Of a DNA stretch of 64,000 bases, positions 9,233 through 17,074 are shown one piece after another. The position numbers and the translations under genes were made by a program. The stretch's first letter is position 1, and every line of letters begins with the position of its first letter. The notes under the pieces are model-generated. The model saw only the letters and a program-made list of their open reading frames with translations, searched no databases and was not told the origin of the DNA. This stretch comes from Gemmatimonas sp. (GTDB lineage Bacteria > Gemmatimonadota > Gemmatimonadetes > Gemmatimonadales > Gemmatimonadaceae). Location of the stretch: NCBI GenBank assembly GCA_011390885.1, contig JAABRO010000014.1, forward strand, positions 253 to 64,252, in the 5' to 3' direction.

Positions 9233-9277
9233 GTCCCGTCGCTGGCGAGATCCTGCGCGGCGCCATAGCATCGGCAC

Positions 9278-10888
9278 ATGCCGGCCTTCCCCACCATGCG
9301 CGCCCAGCTGCAGGCCGCCGTCGAGCCGCACACGCGCTACACCCTCGACTCGCTCGCCATTCGCGACGGCACCGAGTCCGTCGCGCGCGGCCGCATCACC
9401 GTGTCCGAGCAGGCACAGTTCTCCGTGCGCACCAGCACTGGTGCCGGCGCGCTCCCCGCCGGCATTCCGACGCGCCCCAGCGAGGCTGCGGTCAACGCCA
9501 GCGCGCAGGAGCACGCGCAGGCACTCAAGGCGGCCGTGACCGCGCGCCTCACCCGCTGGGCCGCCGGCCAGCCGCTCGACGCATCGCTTTCCACGAGTGA
9601 TTGCTGGGACGGGGCGACCGCGTTCGGCACCACGCGCACCTGCAGCGGGTGCAACGGCGCGAAGCAGCTCACCTGCAACGGCTGCGGCGGACGCGGCCAG
9701 ACGCGCTGCACGGCGTGCGACGGCGGCGGCTCGGCGCGCTGTTCCTCGTGCTCCGGTGGACGCGTGGCCTGTTCGTCGTGCGGCGGGCAGCGTGGCCGCA
9801 ACGTGCAGACCGGCAGCGACGGGTCGTTCCGCTGGGAGCAGTGCTATGCCTGCAGCGGCTCGGGGCAGCAGAACTGCGGCCAGTGCCGCGGGAGCGGACG
9901 ACGCACGTGCATGATGTGCTCCTTCGGCAACGTGCGCTGCGCGCGTTGCGGCGGCAGTGGACGCATCGACTGCAGCAGCTGCAGTGCGACCGGTGCCACG
10001 CACATGATCGCGCGCACGGAGTGCTCGGTCACGCACCAGCTCGTTTTCTCGCACGCCCTCTCCGACCAGCAGGTGGCCACCGAATTCGGTGCGCTGTCCA
10101 CTCGTGCGATGATGGCGCTGTGCGACGTGACGCCGCGCGAACCGTCAGTGCAGGGCACGCAGGTGGTGCGCAGCTACGATCTCACGCTGCCGGTGGCCGA
10201 GCTGTTCGTGACGGTGGCGGGCGAGGAGCTGCGGCTGCTCGGGCTCGGTCCCGACGCCGCGATCCGCGACTATCGCAACGTGGTGGGCCGGCTGCTCGAG
10301 CACGACGTGCATGCGCTGCGCGCTGCGCGCGCCGGCCATCCGTGGTTCGTGCTCGCACCGAGCGTGGCGCTGGAGCGCGCGCTCGAGGTGGTGCTCGATT
10401 CCGAGGCCAACCAGGCCATCCTCGACGCGAAGCACGGCGGACGCGGTCCCGCGGAGCGCACCCCGGCCGCGATCGCCGCTGCGTCGCAGGGTTCGGTGTC
10501 AGCCGGCTACGTGCAGGCGCTCGACCTCGAGTTCACCGCATCGCTCCGCCGCGCCGTGCTGGGCCCGCTCGGCATCCCGATGGTGAGCGCGGCCGCGGGT
10601 GCGTCGGTGCTCGCGTTCGGCCTCGCGCACGTCGTGGCGCGCGTGATCGGGTTCCACCCGGCGTTCGGACCGACACAAATGGGGATCCTGTGCATCCTGG
10701 CCGCGACCGGCGGCGCAGAGTGGTGGGCACGGCAGCGGCTGGCGTCGCAGTTCGACGGCCCGAGCTGGACGCGCATGACGCCGCTGATCGGGAAGCTGGG
10801 CATCGGCTGGATGCTGCGCGGGGCGGCCGTGGGGGCCGGGCTCTCGGCGTGGGCCGGGTTGTGGCAGCTGTTCGGTGCGCCGAGGTGA
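9278..10888 (+). CDS. Multi-CXXC zinc-binding membrane protein, DnaJ-like cysteine repeats
   Basis: 536 residues. Residues 122-235 hold ten CXXC motifs (CSGC, CNGC, CTAC, CSSC, CSSC, CYAC, CGQC, CMMC, CARC, CSSC), many as CXXCXGXG like the DnaJ central zinc domain, enough for about five zinc sites. No J domain. The N-terminal 120 residues are soluble and unrecognised; 236-420 is a mixed region; the last 115 residues have three likely membrane segments (near GIPMVSAAAGASVLAFGLAHV, MGILCILAATGG and MLRGAAVGAGLSAWAG). So a cytoplasmic zinc-finger body anchored at its C-terminus. DnaJ-type cysteine domains bind unfolded protein, but the role here is not known. Flanked on both sides by palindromic repeats; an N-terminal fragment is duplicated at 8596-8800. 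Confidence 0.8.
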   Translation: MPAFPTMRAQLQAAVEPHTRYTLDSLAIRDGTESVARGRITVSEQAQFSVRTSTGAGALPAGIPTRPSEAAVNASAQEHAQALKAAVTARLTRWAAGQPLDASLSTSDCWDGATAFGTTRTCSGCNGAKQLTCNGCGGRGQTRCTACDGGGSARCSSCSGGRVACSSCGGQRGRNVQTGSDGSFRWEQCYACSGSGQQNCGQCRGSGRRTCMMCSFGNVRCARCGGSGRIDCSSCSATGATHMIARTECSVTHQLVFSHALSDQQVATEFGALSTRAMMALCDVTPREPSVQGTQVVRSYDLTLPVAELFVTVAGEELRLLGLGPDAAIRDYRNVVGRLLEHDVHALRAARAGHPWFVLAPSVALERALEVVLDSEANQAILDAKHGGRGPAERTPAAIAAASQGSVSAGYVQALDLEFTASLRRAVLGPLGIPMVSAAAGASVLAFGLAHVVARVIGFHPAFGPTQMGILCILAATGGAEWWARQRLASQFDGPSWTRMTPLIGKLGIGWMLRGAAVGAGLSAWAGLWQLFGAPR

Positions 10889-10891
10889 GCT

Positions 10892-11034
10892 GCAGTCGAA
10901 CGCACGAGCCTCGAAGCTCGAGGCTTCTCGCTCGGGTCCGCGCTGCGCGATGTTCGCCCGGAGATCGAGACCGACTGGACAGATCGCGCAGCACGGACCC
11001 GAGGAAAAGAGCCTCGAGCCTCGTGGGTTCAACG
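10892..11034. repeat. Dispersed palindromic repeat, copy 2
   Basis: Left arm GCAGTCGAACGCACGAGCC, core CTCGGGTCCGCGCTGCGCGAT; right arm ATCGCGCAGCACGGACCCGAG, tip CGTGGGTTCAACGAC. It fills almost exactly the 149-base space between two convergent genes (stop at 10888 on +, stop at 11038 on -), where a strong RNA hairpin could end transcription from both sides. Confidence 0.9.
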
Positions 11035-11037
11035 ACC

Positions 11038-11628
11038 TCAGATCACGTTCAGCACCAACCCCTTCAGCAGCCCCACCCCGAAATACGCCACCAGCGGGGA
11101 AACGTCGATCGGCCCGATCGTCGGAATGATCCGACGCAGCGGCTCCATGAACGGATCGGTGATCACGAAGGCCCACCGCCAGAGTTTCTTGTAGCGCGAC
11201 CCGCCCACCCAGCTCGAGATCACGCGCGCGATGATCGCGAACTGCACCACCGAGAAGCTCCACGCCACGAGCAGTCGCACGATGCCGCGCACGCCACCGG
11301 CCGCGGCGGCGTCGGCCATGAGCAGCTGACGGATCACGAACTGCAGCGCCGAGATGAGCAGCAGTCCGCCCACCACCACGGCGGCCAGCGTCCACCAGGG
11401 TGCGTGCGCCGGCTGCCCGCCGGCCATGAGCAGGCGCTTCTCGGCGGGCTCGAAGAGCGGGTCGATCTTCTGGCGCGTGAGGCGGCCGAGCCCCGAGAAC
11501 GGGGAGAGCCGGCGCGTGGCCGTGGCCCACGAGGCGAGGGCGCCGAGTCCGGTGACGACGGCAACGCCGAGCACCAGTGGACGCACGACGGCGAGGAGGA
11601 CGGCGAGGCCTTCGATCAGGGGGCGCAT
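11038..11628 (-). CDS. YggT family membrane protein
   Basis: 196 residues from ATG at 11628 (MRPLIEGLAVLLAVV). Four to five hydrophobic segments, with two halves of the YggT pattern: a C-terminal block ARVISSWVGG followed by WRWAFVITDPFMEPLRRIIP and a GPIDVSPLVAYFGV end, which is the characteristic 'P-R-R-x-x-P-x-x-G-x-x-D-x-S-P' signature. YggT proteins sit in the inner membrane and are linked to osmotic tolerance or cell division in different phyla; no mechanism is established. The central residues 40-75 form a hydrophilic loop. Downstream of mutY by 32 bases, so the two may be co-transcribed. Its 3' end abuts a palindromic repeat. Confidence 0.85.
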   Translation of the reverse strand: MRPLIEGLAVLLAVVRPLVLGVAVVTGLGALASWATATRRLSPFSGLGRLTRQKIDPLFEPAEKRLLMAGGQPAHAPWWTLAAVVVGGLLLISALQFVIRQLLMADAAAAGGVRGIVRLLVAWSFSVVQFAIIARVISSWVGGSRYKKLWRWAFVITDPFMEPLRRIIPTIGPIDVSPLVAYFGVGLLKGLVLNVI

Positions 11629-11660
11629 GCCCTCAATACTCGTTGGCGCGCCTCCGGGGT

Positions 11661-12407
11661 TCAACCGTCGACGGCTGATCGACCGCTGGTCCCGGTGCGC
11701 GCGGTATCGCCCGTGAGGCACCCCCGCCGCAGCGGACACTCCCCGCACTTCGCCACGCGCGCCGTGCACACCAGCGCCCCGAGCTCCATGATCGCCTGGT
11801 TGTGTGTCCACGCCGCCTTGCCGGTGCGCGGCATGACGGCCTCCGCGAGCGCCCACGCGATGCGCTGGCCGAGGCCGCTCTTGGGCGAGTGCCCCGGCGC
11901 GTAGAGCCGCAGCAGCACGCGGGCCACGTTGGTGTCCACGAGCGGCGCGCGCTTCTCGTAGGCGAAGCTCGCCACCGCGCCGGCCGTGTAGGCGCCGATC
12001 CCCGGGAGCGCGCGCAGCGCCTCCGGGTCCGACGGCAGCGCGTGGTTGGGTTCGCCGTTCGGTGCCACGGTTCGCGCGAGCTGCTGCAGGTTGCGCACGC
12101 GCGCGTAGTAGCCGAGCCCCTCCCATGCCTCGCGAACCTGCTTCGGCCGCGCCTTGGCCACGTGGTGCAGCGTGGGGAAGCGCGTGAGCCAGCGCTCGTA
12201 GTAGTCGATCACCCGCGAGACCTGCGTCTGCTGCAACATCAGCTCGGACACGAGCACGCGGTACGGATCGCGTGTGCGTCGCCACGGCAGGTCTCGGCCA
12301 TGTTTGCGGAACCAGGTGCGAAGCCGCGTCATCTGGCGGCGCACGGCGGCCATGTCGAGCGTGGCGACGAGGTCGCGGGCGAGGTCGGCGTGGGTGCGGC
12401 GGGGCAT
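11661..12407 (-). CDS. mutY: A/G-specific adenine glycosylase, short form
   Basis: 248 residues from ATG at 12407. MutY removes adenine mispaired with 8-oxoguanine. Visible: RDLPWRRTRDPYRVLVSE with ELMLQQTQV (catalytic Glu region and helix), the helix-hairpin-helix LPGIGAYTAGAVASFAY, the catalytic Asp in VDTNVARVL, and the four iron-sulfur cysteines C-X6-C-X2-C-X5-C near the end (CTARVAKCGECPLRRGC). The protein ends about 17 residues later, so the C-terminal NUDIX-like domain that reads 8-oxoguanine in longer MutY proteins is absent. Divergent from the DUF4160 gene, with a 227-base gap holding no clear feature. YggT follows. Confidence 0.93.
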   Translation of the reverse strand: MPRRTHADLARDLVATLDMAAVRRQMTRLRTWFRKHGRDLPWRRTRDPYRVLVSELMLQQTQVSRVIDYYERWLTRFPTLHHVAKARPKQVREAWEGLGYYARVRNLQQLARTVAPNGEPNHALPSDPEALRALPGIGAYTAGAVASFAYEKRAPLVDTNVARVLLRLYAPGHSPKSGLGQRIAWALAEAVMPRTGKAAWTHNQAIMELGALVCTARVAKCGECPLRRGCLTGDTARTGTSGRSAVDG

Positions 12408-12634
12408 GGCGGCGGCAAGGTAACCGCTACGAGTGTCCGAGCGGAGGTGGCGAGTGGAATCAGGGGCTGACAGGAGCGGATGACGCGCGCGGGCACGCCC
12501 CGCCGGTGCGCTCCGTCGACATGTCGCGCGTGCTTTCGATCCATCGCGGAGACGGTCGAATGACATGCGTGTCGATCGTTGCAGGGAGCCCCGTTTGCAT
12601 CTTGCTGCTCGATAACCCAGCCCTTAGGTTTCCA

Positions 12635-12877
12635 ATGCCTGTCGTCTTGCGTGAGGCCGGATTCCGCTTCGTGATCCGTTTCGCGCCACGCGAACACGGT
12701 CCGGCTCATCTGCATGTCTTCAAGGGTGGCGGCGAGGTCGTCATCGAACTGACGAATCCGCCCGCGCTCTGCGAAAGCATCGGCCTGAGCCTTTCAGAAG
12801 TGCGGACGGCCCTTTCGTTGACGCGTAGACATCGCACTCGACTCCTCGACGCTTGGGAGCGGATCCATGGGGAATGA
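12635..12877 (+). CDS. DUF4160 protein (small, toxin-antitoxin-like pair)
   Basis: 80 residues from ATG at 12635 (MPVVLREAGFRFVIRF); longer upstream starts in the same frame lack family similarity. The core HGPAHLHVFKGGGEVVIEL matches the DUF4160 pattern of an H-x-P-x-H motif followed by a short beta segment. The gene overlaps the next one by 11 bases. DUF4160 and DUF2442 genes are usually found side by side and are widely treated as a candidate toxin-antitoxin type module; that is family knowledge, and activity here is unproven. Confidence 0.85.
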   Translation: MPVVLREAGFRFVIRFAPREHGPAHLHVFKGGGEVVIELTNPPALCESIGLSLSEVRTALSLTRRHRTRLLDAWERIHGE

Positions 12878-13289
12878 CGCGAACTTCGTGACGCAAGATG
12901 AGTTGGATGCCGCCGAAAGTCGCGGGCGGACGCGCCGATCCGCCGGGCCGACAATCGTCTCCGCGTGGTTCGACGTGGATCGGCGGCTGCTCCTCTCGCA
13001 GATGCTTGACGGCGTCGTCGTCGGCGTGCCGGTCGACCGCTTCAAGTCGCTCGCAGCGTTCGACGACGACGCGTTGGCTCGGCTCTGCGTGGCGCCGTCC
13101 GGTCTCCTGCTTTTCTGGGAAGACCCCGACGCAGACGTCTCGGTGGAGGAGATCCTTGCGCACGCACTCGGAAGTCCCGGAATGCTCCGGGAGCTGGCTC
13201 GCACCGCCGGTCGCGTGCGCAGCGAGGCCAAGGCGCGCGCCGCCCGCACGAACGGTGCGCGCGGCGGGCGACCCCGAAAGGTTCCGTGA
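12867..13289 (+). CDS. DUF2442 protein, partner of DUF4160
   Basis: 140 residues, ATG at 12867 inside the end of the DUF4160 gene. The middle VSAWFDVDRRLLLSQMLDG then VGVPVDRFKSLAAF and LFWEDPDADVSVEEIL is the DUF2442 pattern (a small beta-rich fold with a W-E-D-x-D-x-D-x-S-x-x-x-L end). An N-terminal 25-residue charged stretch and a basic C-terminal tail (RSEAKARAARTNGARGG) are extra; the tail could contact nucleic acid. Such DUF2442 proteins are the presumed antidote or regulator in the pair. It ends 4 bases before the convergent ATPase gene. Confidence 0.85.
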   Translation: MGNDANFVTQDELDAAESRGRTRRSAGPTIVSAWFDVDRRLLLSQMLDGVVVGVPVDRFKSLAAFDDDALARLCVAPSGLLLFWEDPDADVSVEEILAHALGSPGMLRELARTAGRVRSEAKARAARTNGARGGRPRKVP

Positions 13290-13293
13290 CAGG

Positions 13294-14787
13294 TTACCCG
13301 AAGAACTCCTGATTCGGCCGCCGACGCTCACGCTCGGCCTTGCCGTACCGCCCCGCGTCGCTGCGGCTGATCTTGCGCCGCGCGACGAGCGCCTCGAGCA
13401 CCAGCTCGCACGCCACCGCGACCAGCGCGGAATCGCCCTTGGGCGCGAGGCCGAGGGCGACCACGGTGTCCACCAGCCCCGGCACCGCGTCGAAGCCCTG
13501 GCGCACGAGCGGCGTGGCCGCGTCGTCGCTCACCTGCAGCGCACCACCGCCGTCGAACCACATCACGATCTCGTCGGCGTCCACCTCGCCGGCGCGCGCC
13601 TCGAGCGTTTCGTGGCACGCACGGCGAATGAGTTCGTGCGCGATCGCGGTGCCGCCCACCAGCTCGCCTTCGTACTCGAGCTCCATCTTGCCGGTGATCG
13701 CGGGGAGCGCCGCGTACACGTCGGCGATGCGCGGCACGATCTCCGACTCGCCCTTCACGATCGCGCGCTGCTCGGCGTTGGAGACCACGTTCTCGAGCAC
13801 GGTGATCGGCATGCGCTGCGACACGCCACTGCGCTTGTCCACGCGCTTGTCCTCGCGCGCCTCGAACGCGATGCGCTCGACCACCTCGCGCACGAGGTCG
13901 GGCACGCGCTGCGGCATCGCGCCACGGTCGGTCCACGCCTCCTGCTGCGTGATGCTCACGCCCAGCTCCACGCTCGATGGGTAGTGCGTCACGATCTCGC
14001 TGCCGATGCGGTCCTTGAGCGGCGTGATGATCTTGCCGCGCGCGGTGTAGTCCTCGGGGTTCGCGGTGAAGCAGAGCAGCACGTCGAGCTTGAGGCGCAC
14101 CGGATAGCCTTTGATCTGGACGTCGCCTTCCTGCATGATGTTGAACAGCCCCACCTGCACCTTGCCCGCAAGGTCGGGGAGCTCGTTGAGCGCGAAGATG
14201 CCGCGGTTCGCGCGCGGCAGCATGCCGTAGTGCATGGTGAGTTCGTCGCTCAGCAGGTGCCCGCCGCGCGCGGCGCGGATCGGGTCCACGTCGCCGATGA
14301 TGTCGGCCACGGTCACGTCGGGGGTGGCGAGCTTCTCCACGTAGCGCTCGTCGCGCGTCACCCAGGCGATCGGCGTGTCGTCGCCGTGCTCGGCGATGAG
14401 CTGCCGGGCGTACTTGGAGATCGGTGCGAACGGCGAGTCGTTCACCTCGCTGCCCGCGACCACGGGCATCTGCTCGTCGAGCAGCGTGCCGATGGCGCGC
14501 AGCAGGCGCGTCTTGGCCTGGCCGCGCAGGCCCAGCAGGATGAAGTTGTGTCGCGACAGCAACGCGTTGACGATCTGCGGCATGACGGTGTCCTCGTAGC
14601 CGAGCACACCGGGGAAGAGCGGGCCGCCGTTCTTGAGTCGGGCGATGAGGTTGGCGCGGACTTCGTCCTTGACCGTGCGCGGACGGGCCGGATCGGCCCA
14701 GGAGGAGCGACGCAGGGCGCCAAGCGTATCGGGAAGTCGGGTCACGGAACCGTTCGGAAGAGAGGAGGTCGGCACAACAGCCGTCAT
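13294..14787 (-). CDS. AAA+ ATPase of the magnesium chelatase ChlI / MoxR type
   Basis: About 497 residues from ATG at 14787 (an in-frame ATG at 14805 is possible). Residues about 85-125 hold the P-loop as LGLRGQAKTRLLRA, an unusual GxxGxxKT form; Walker B is in the RGIFALNELPDL block and is followed by a sensor 1 region LLCFTANPEDYTARGKI, all as in magnesium chelatase subunit I and MoxR ATPases. A long C-terminal helical domain follows. Such ATPases usually remodel a partner with a VWA domain, but no VWA gene lies nearby, and no chlorophyll or cobaltochelatase gene is seen. Role unknown; general chaperone-like function is inference. Confidence 0.8.
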   Translation of the reverse strand: MTAVVPTSSLPNGSVTRLPDTLGALRRSSWADPARPRTVKDEVRANLIARLKNGGPLFPGVLGYEDTVMPQIVNALLSRHNFILLGLRGQAKTRLLRAIGTLLDEQMPVVAGSEVNDSPFAPISKYARQLIAEHGDDTPIAWVTRDERYVEKLATPDVTVADIIGDVDPIRAARGGHLLSDELTMHYGMLPRANRGIFALNELPDLAGKVQVGLFNIMQEGDVQIKGYPVRLKLDVLLCFTANPEDYTARGKIITPLKDRIGSEIVTHYPSSVELGVSITQQEAWTDRGAMPQRVPDLVREVVERIAFEAREDKRVDKRSGVSQRMPITVLENVVSNAEQRAIVKGESEIVPRIADVYAALPAITGKMELEYEGELVGGTAIAHELIRRACHETLEARAGEVDADEIVMWFDGGGALQVSDDAATPLVRQGFDAVPGLVDTVVALGLAPKGDSALVAVACELVLEALVARRKISRSDAGRYGKAERERRRPNQEFFG

Positions 14788-14891
14788 GGGTGAGCGCATG
14801 AGCACGCCGGAACGTGCCCGGGCGACAGCGAGTGCCCGGATCGCGGGCGCAAAGGCGTTGGGGCTACGCGACTTGCGTCACCGTTGGTGAC

Positions 14892-14919
14892 TTGACACAT
14901 GAGCGACAGCGAGTAGCTT
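14892..14919 (+). promoter_or_regulatory. Sigma-70-type promoter for the lipoprotein gene
   Basis: A perfect -35 TTGACA at 14892-14897, 16 bases, then TAGCTT at 14914-14919 as a weaker -10. Transcription would start near 14926, giving a leader of about 80 bases to the ATG at 15008. Confidence 0.55.
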
Positions 14920-15007
14920 CCACCGCTGTCCGTTTTCGAAGGCCGTGCCATGGTTCACTCGGAACTGCGGCGAACGGGCGAACAATCGAACCCAGTTGAG
15001 GATCGCC

Positions 15008-15199
15008 ATGAAGCGTATTGCCCTGATCGCCGCGGCCGTGGTGCTGACCGCTTGCGGTGGTGCGACGGAAGAAGCCGCAGAGCCGATGGTCGAGGAGCAG
15101 CCGGCGGCTGCCGTCGAGGCCCCGATGGACTCGATGACCCCGGACAGCGCCGCGATGCCGGATACGACCGCGCCGGCCCCGGACAGCGCCAGCATGTAA
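15008..15199 (+). CDS. Small acidic, proline-rich lipoprotein
   Basis: 63 residues. MKRIALIAAAVVLTACGG is a lipoprotein signal peptide with lipobox LTAC (Cys17 would be acylated by Lgt, which is encoded at 48148). The mature part is only about 46 residues, rich in Glu, Asp, Ala, Pro and Met (MVEEQPAAA, MDSMTPDSAAMPD), with no fold recognised. Its own promoter and a strong terminator at 15221 suggest a single, well-expressed transcript. Small disordered lipoproteins of this type are common but uncharacterised. Confidence 0.75.
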   Translation: MKRIALIAAAVVLTACGGATEEAAEPMVEEQPAAAVEAPMDSMTPDSAAMPDTTAPAPDSASM

Positions 15200-15220
15200 T
15201 CTCGCGGTCACGCGAGCACC

Positions 15221-15254
15221 GAACGCCCCGAGGCCATCAGGCTTCGGGGCGTTC
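15221..15254. terminator. Rho-independent-like hairpin between lipoprotein and ygfZ genes
   Basis: GAACGCCCCGAG pairs with TTCGGGGCGTTC (one G:U) around a 10-base loop, followed on + by TGCGTTT. Lies 21 bases after the lipoprotein stop and before the convergent ygfZ stop, so it may serve both strands. The same stem core occurs at 21743. Confidence 0.75.
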
Positions 15255-15324
15255 TGCGTTTGCGGCGGGTTCGGCGGTGTTGGCGACGCGCCGGCATCGC
15301 GGCAACCCGCCGCGCGGCATCCGT

Positions 15325-16368
15325 TCAGCGCTCCACGGTCACCGTCATCGGCGCGTGCCCTTCCGCGACCGCCTCGAGCATCGCGCCCGGCTCGACCTCG
15401 CGGCGCACCATGGCCAGCGCCACGGCCCCGAGGCGCGGCGAGAGCGCGCTCGACCGCACGTCGCCCACCACCTTCCCCTCGGTGGTGCGCAGCTCGGCGC
15501 CCGTGGGCACGGCGGTTTCACTGCGCAGCAGTCGAAGGTGCCGGTTCACATGCCCGCGAAAGTGAATGCGCGCGACGGTCTCCTGGCCCGTGTAGCACCC
15601 CTTGTCGAAGTGCAGGGCGCCGAGCTGGCCGAGGTTGGCTTCCTGGGGGATGGTGTTGTCGTCCATGTCGCGCCCCCAGCGTGGACGCCCCGCCTCGATG
15701 CGCGCCACGTCGAGCGCGGCCTCGGTGCCGGTCACCACGGCGGCGTCGCGCGCGAGGGTGTCGTGCAGCGCCTCGAGCACCGCCGGCGGCGCGAGCAGGT
15801 CCACCCCCGGCACGTCGCCCAACGCGGGAGACGTGATGCAGAACAGCTCCTGCTCGCCGAGCAGCCAGCGGCTGCAGGCGTACGGGGCGGCTGGATCGGA
15901 CGCGACGGTGGCGCCGCCGCCCTCCGGCACCTCGAACTCGGCGCGCGTGGCGCCCACGCTCGAGAGCACCTGCTCGGCGGTCGTGGCGGCGAGCGGCCCG
16001 AAGAGTGAGAGGGTGCCGAGCGACGGCTCTGCGTAGCGCGCGAGGCGCGGGTTCACGTACTTGCGCACCAGGTCGCGCCAGCCGTCCCAGCAGGGCTCCT
16101 GCGCGGTCGTGAGGAAGCGCTCGGCCCCGGTGCGCACGATGCGCAGGTCGGCCACGATCTTCCCCTTGGCGGTGAGCGTGGCCGCGTACTGGCCGGCGCC
16201 GATGGCCAGCCCGAGCACGTGATTGGTGACGAGCCCCGTGATCACGTCGCCGGCCTTGGGGCCGGTGAACTCGAGGTGATGCACATCGGGACGCTCGAGC
16301 GCGACGACGCCGGCGAACAGGGCGTCGTAGGCGGCGCGGTCGGCGCCGGAAAGTTCGGTCGGCAGCAT
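15325..16368 (-). CDS. ygfZ: Folate-binding YgfZ/GcvT-like protein for iron-sulfur enzyme maintenance
   Basis: 347 residues. YgfZ binds tetrahydrofolate and supports iron-sulfur enzymes such as MiaB. The diagnostic K-G-C-Y-x-G-Q-E motif is present as KGCYTGQETVARIHFRGHVN near residue 258, preceded by an EAGRPRWGRDMDDNTIPQEA block; the N-terminal FTGPKAGDVITGLVTNHV is the GcvT-fold entry. Normal length. Start at ATG 16368. The last gene of a possible run led by the receiver protein and glcDEF; the 53-base gap to the HAD-like gene and the terminator at 15221 fit one transcription unit. Confidence 0.9.
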   Translation of the reverse strand: MLPTELSGADRAAYDALFAGVVALERPDVHHLEFTGPKAGDVITGLVTNHVLGLAIGAGQYAATLTAKGKIVADLRIVRTGAERFLTTAQEPCWDGWRDLVRKYVNPRLARYAEPSLGTLSLFGPLAATTAEQVLSSVGATRAEFEVPEGGGATVASDPAAPYACSRWLLGEQELFCITSPALGDVPGVDLLAPPAVLEALHDTLARDAAVVTGTEAALDVARIEAGRPRWGRDMDDNTIPQEANLGQLGALHFDKGCYTGQETVARIHFRGHVNRHLRLLRSETAVPTGAELRTTEGKVVGDVRSSALSPRLGAVALAMVRREVEPGAMLEAVAEGHAPMTVTVER

Positions 16369-16421
16369 GCGGATGAATAATCGCGGCGGCCGGCCCGAGG
16401 GAATCGCCGGTCAGTCGTCGG

Positions 16422-17042
16422 TCAGTCGCCGGCGTGGTCGTCGGGCCAGCCGATGGCGATATCGGGGATCACGGAGCGGGCGCGGTCGGACGCCTCCGTG
16501 GTTGCTTCGCGTGAAATCACCGGTAATTGGCTCGTTGCTGACGCTTTGATCACTCGATACTGTCGCTCAATGAGCGTGTCGCGGTCCACGGTCGTCGGCA
16601 GGTCGTCGCCGGCGCTGCAGCGTGCGGCCCCAGTTTCCGTCATCAGGAACTCGAGCAGCGGTCCGGCCGCGCGGCGCGTCGTGTCGGCGCGCAGCAGCAC
16701 GCGCCAGCCTCGTTCGACCGCCGCTTGGCAGTGCTCGATGCCCTCGGGGATCAGCAGCCACGCCTCGCGGGCCAGCCTCGCCTGCAGTGCGCGCTCGGCG
16801 GCGAGTGCGGTGAGGTCGAGCAGCGTCTCGTCGACGTCGGGACCGGCGAGCAGGCGCGCCGCCTCTCGCCAGGAGCGGCCGGCGACCGTGGCGTTCGAGC
16901 AGACGGACGCCGCCAACGCCGCAAGGCCAACCGTGCGCGCGGCCTCGGCGAGCGCGTCGCGGCGGAGCGGCAGCGAGTCGACGAGCACGCCGTCCACGGC
17001 CACGATGAGCGTGGGGCGACCTGTGGACGGGGGGGAACCCAT
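16422..17042 (-). CDS. HAD-like protein lacking the nucleophile Asp
   Basis: 206 residues. The N-terminus LIVAVDGVLVDS lines up with the HAD motif I hhFDxDGVLVDS, but the first Asp, the catalytic nucleophile, is Ala; the second Asp is kept. A motif II-like VLLRADTT follows near residue 115 and a GDDLP acid pair near 147. Shorter than a normal HAD phosphatase, and the last 60 residues (TLIERQYRVIKASATSQLP onward) are unlike the fold. Likely a non-catalytic or altered HAD relative. It sits between glcF (32 bases) and ygfZ (53 bases) on the same strand. Confidence 0.6.
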   Translation of the reverse strand: MGSPPSTGRPTLIVAVDGVLVDSLPLRRDALAEAARTVGLAALAASVCSNATVAGRSWREAARLLAGPDVDETLLDLTALAAERALQARLAREAWLLIPEGIEHCQAAVERGWRVLLRADTTRRAAGPLLEFLMTETGAARCSAGDDLPTTVDRDTLIERQYRVIKASATSQLPVISREATTEASDRARSVIPDIAIGWPDDHAGD

Positions 17043-17074
17043 GGATCAGCCCGCTGCGATGCAGCTGCTGCGCG

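Noticed and set aside
11656-11665. A GGGGTTCAAC string near the mutY stop, like a palindrome tip
   Set aside because: No matching left arm or CTCGGGTCCGT core nearby; one tip is too short to count as a copy.
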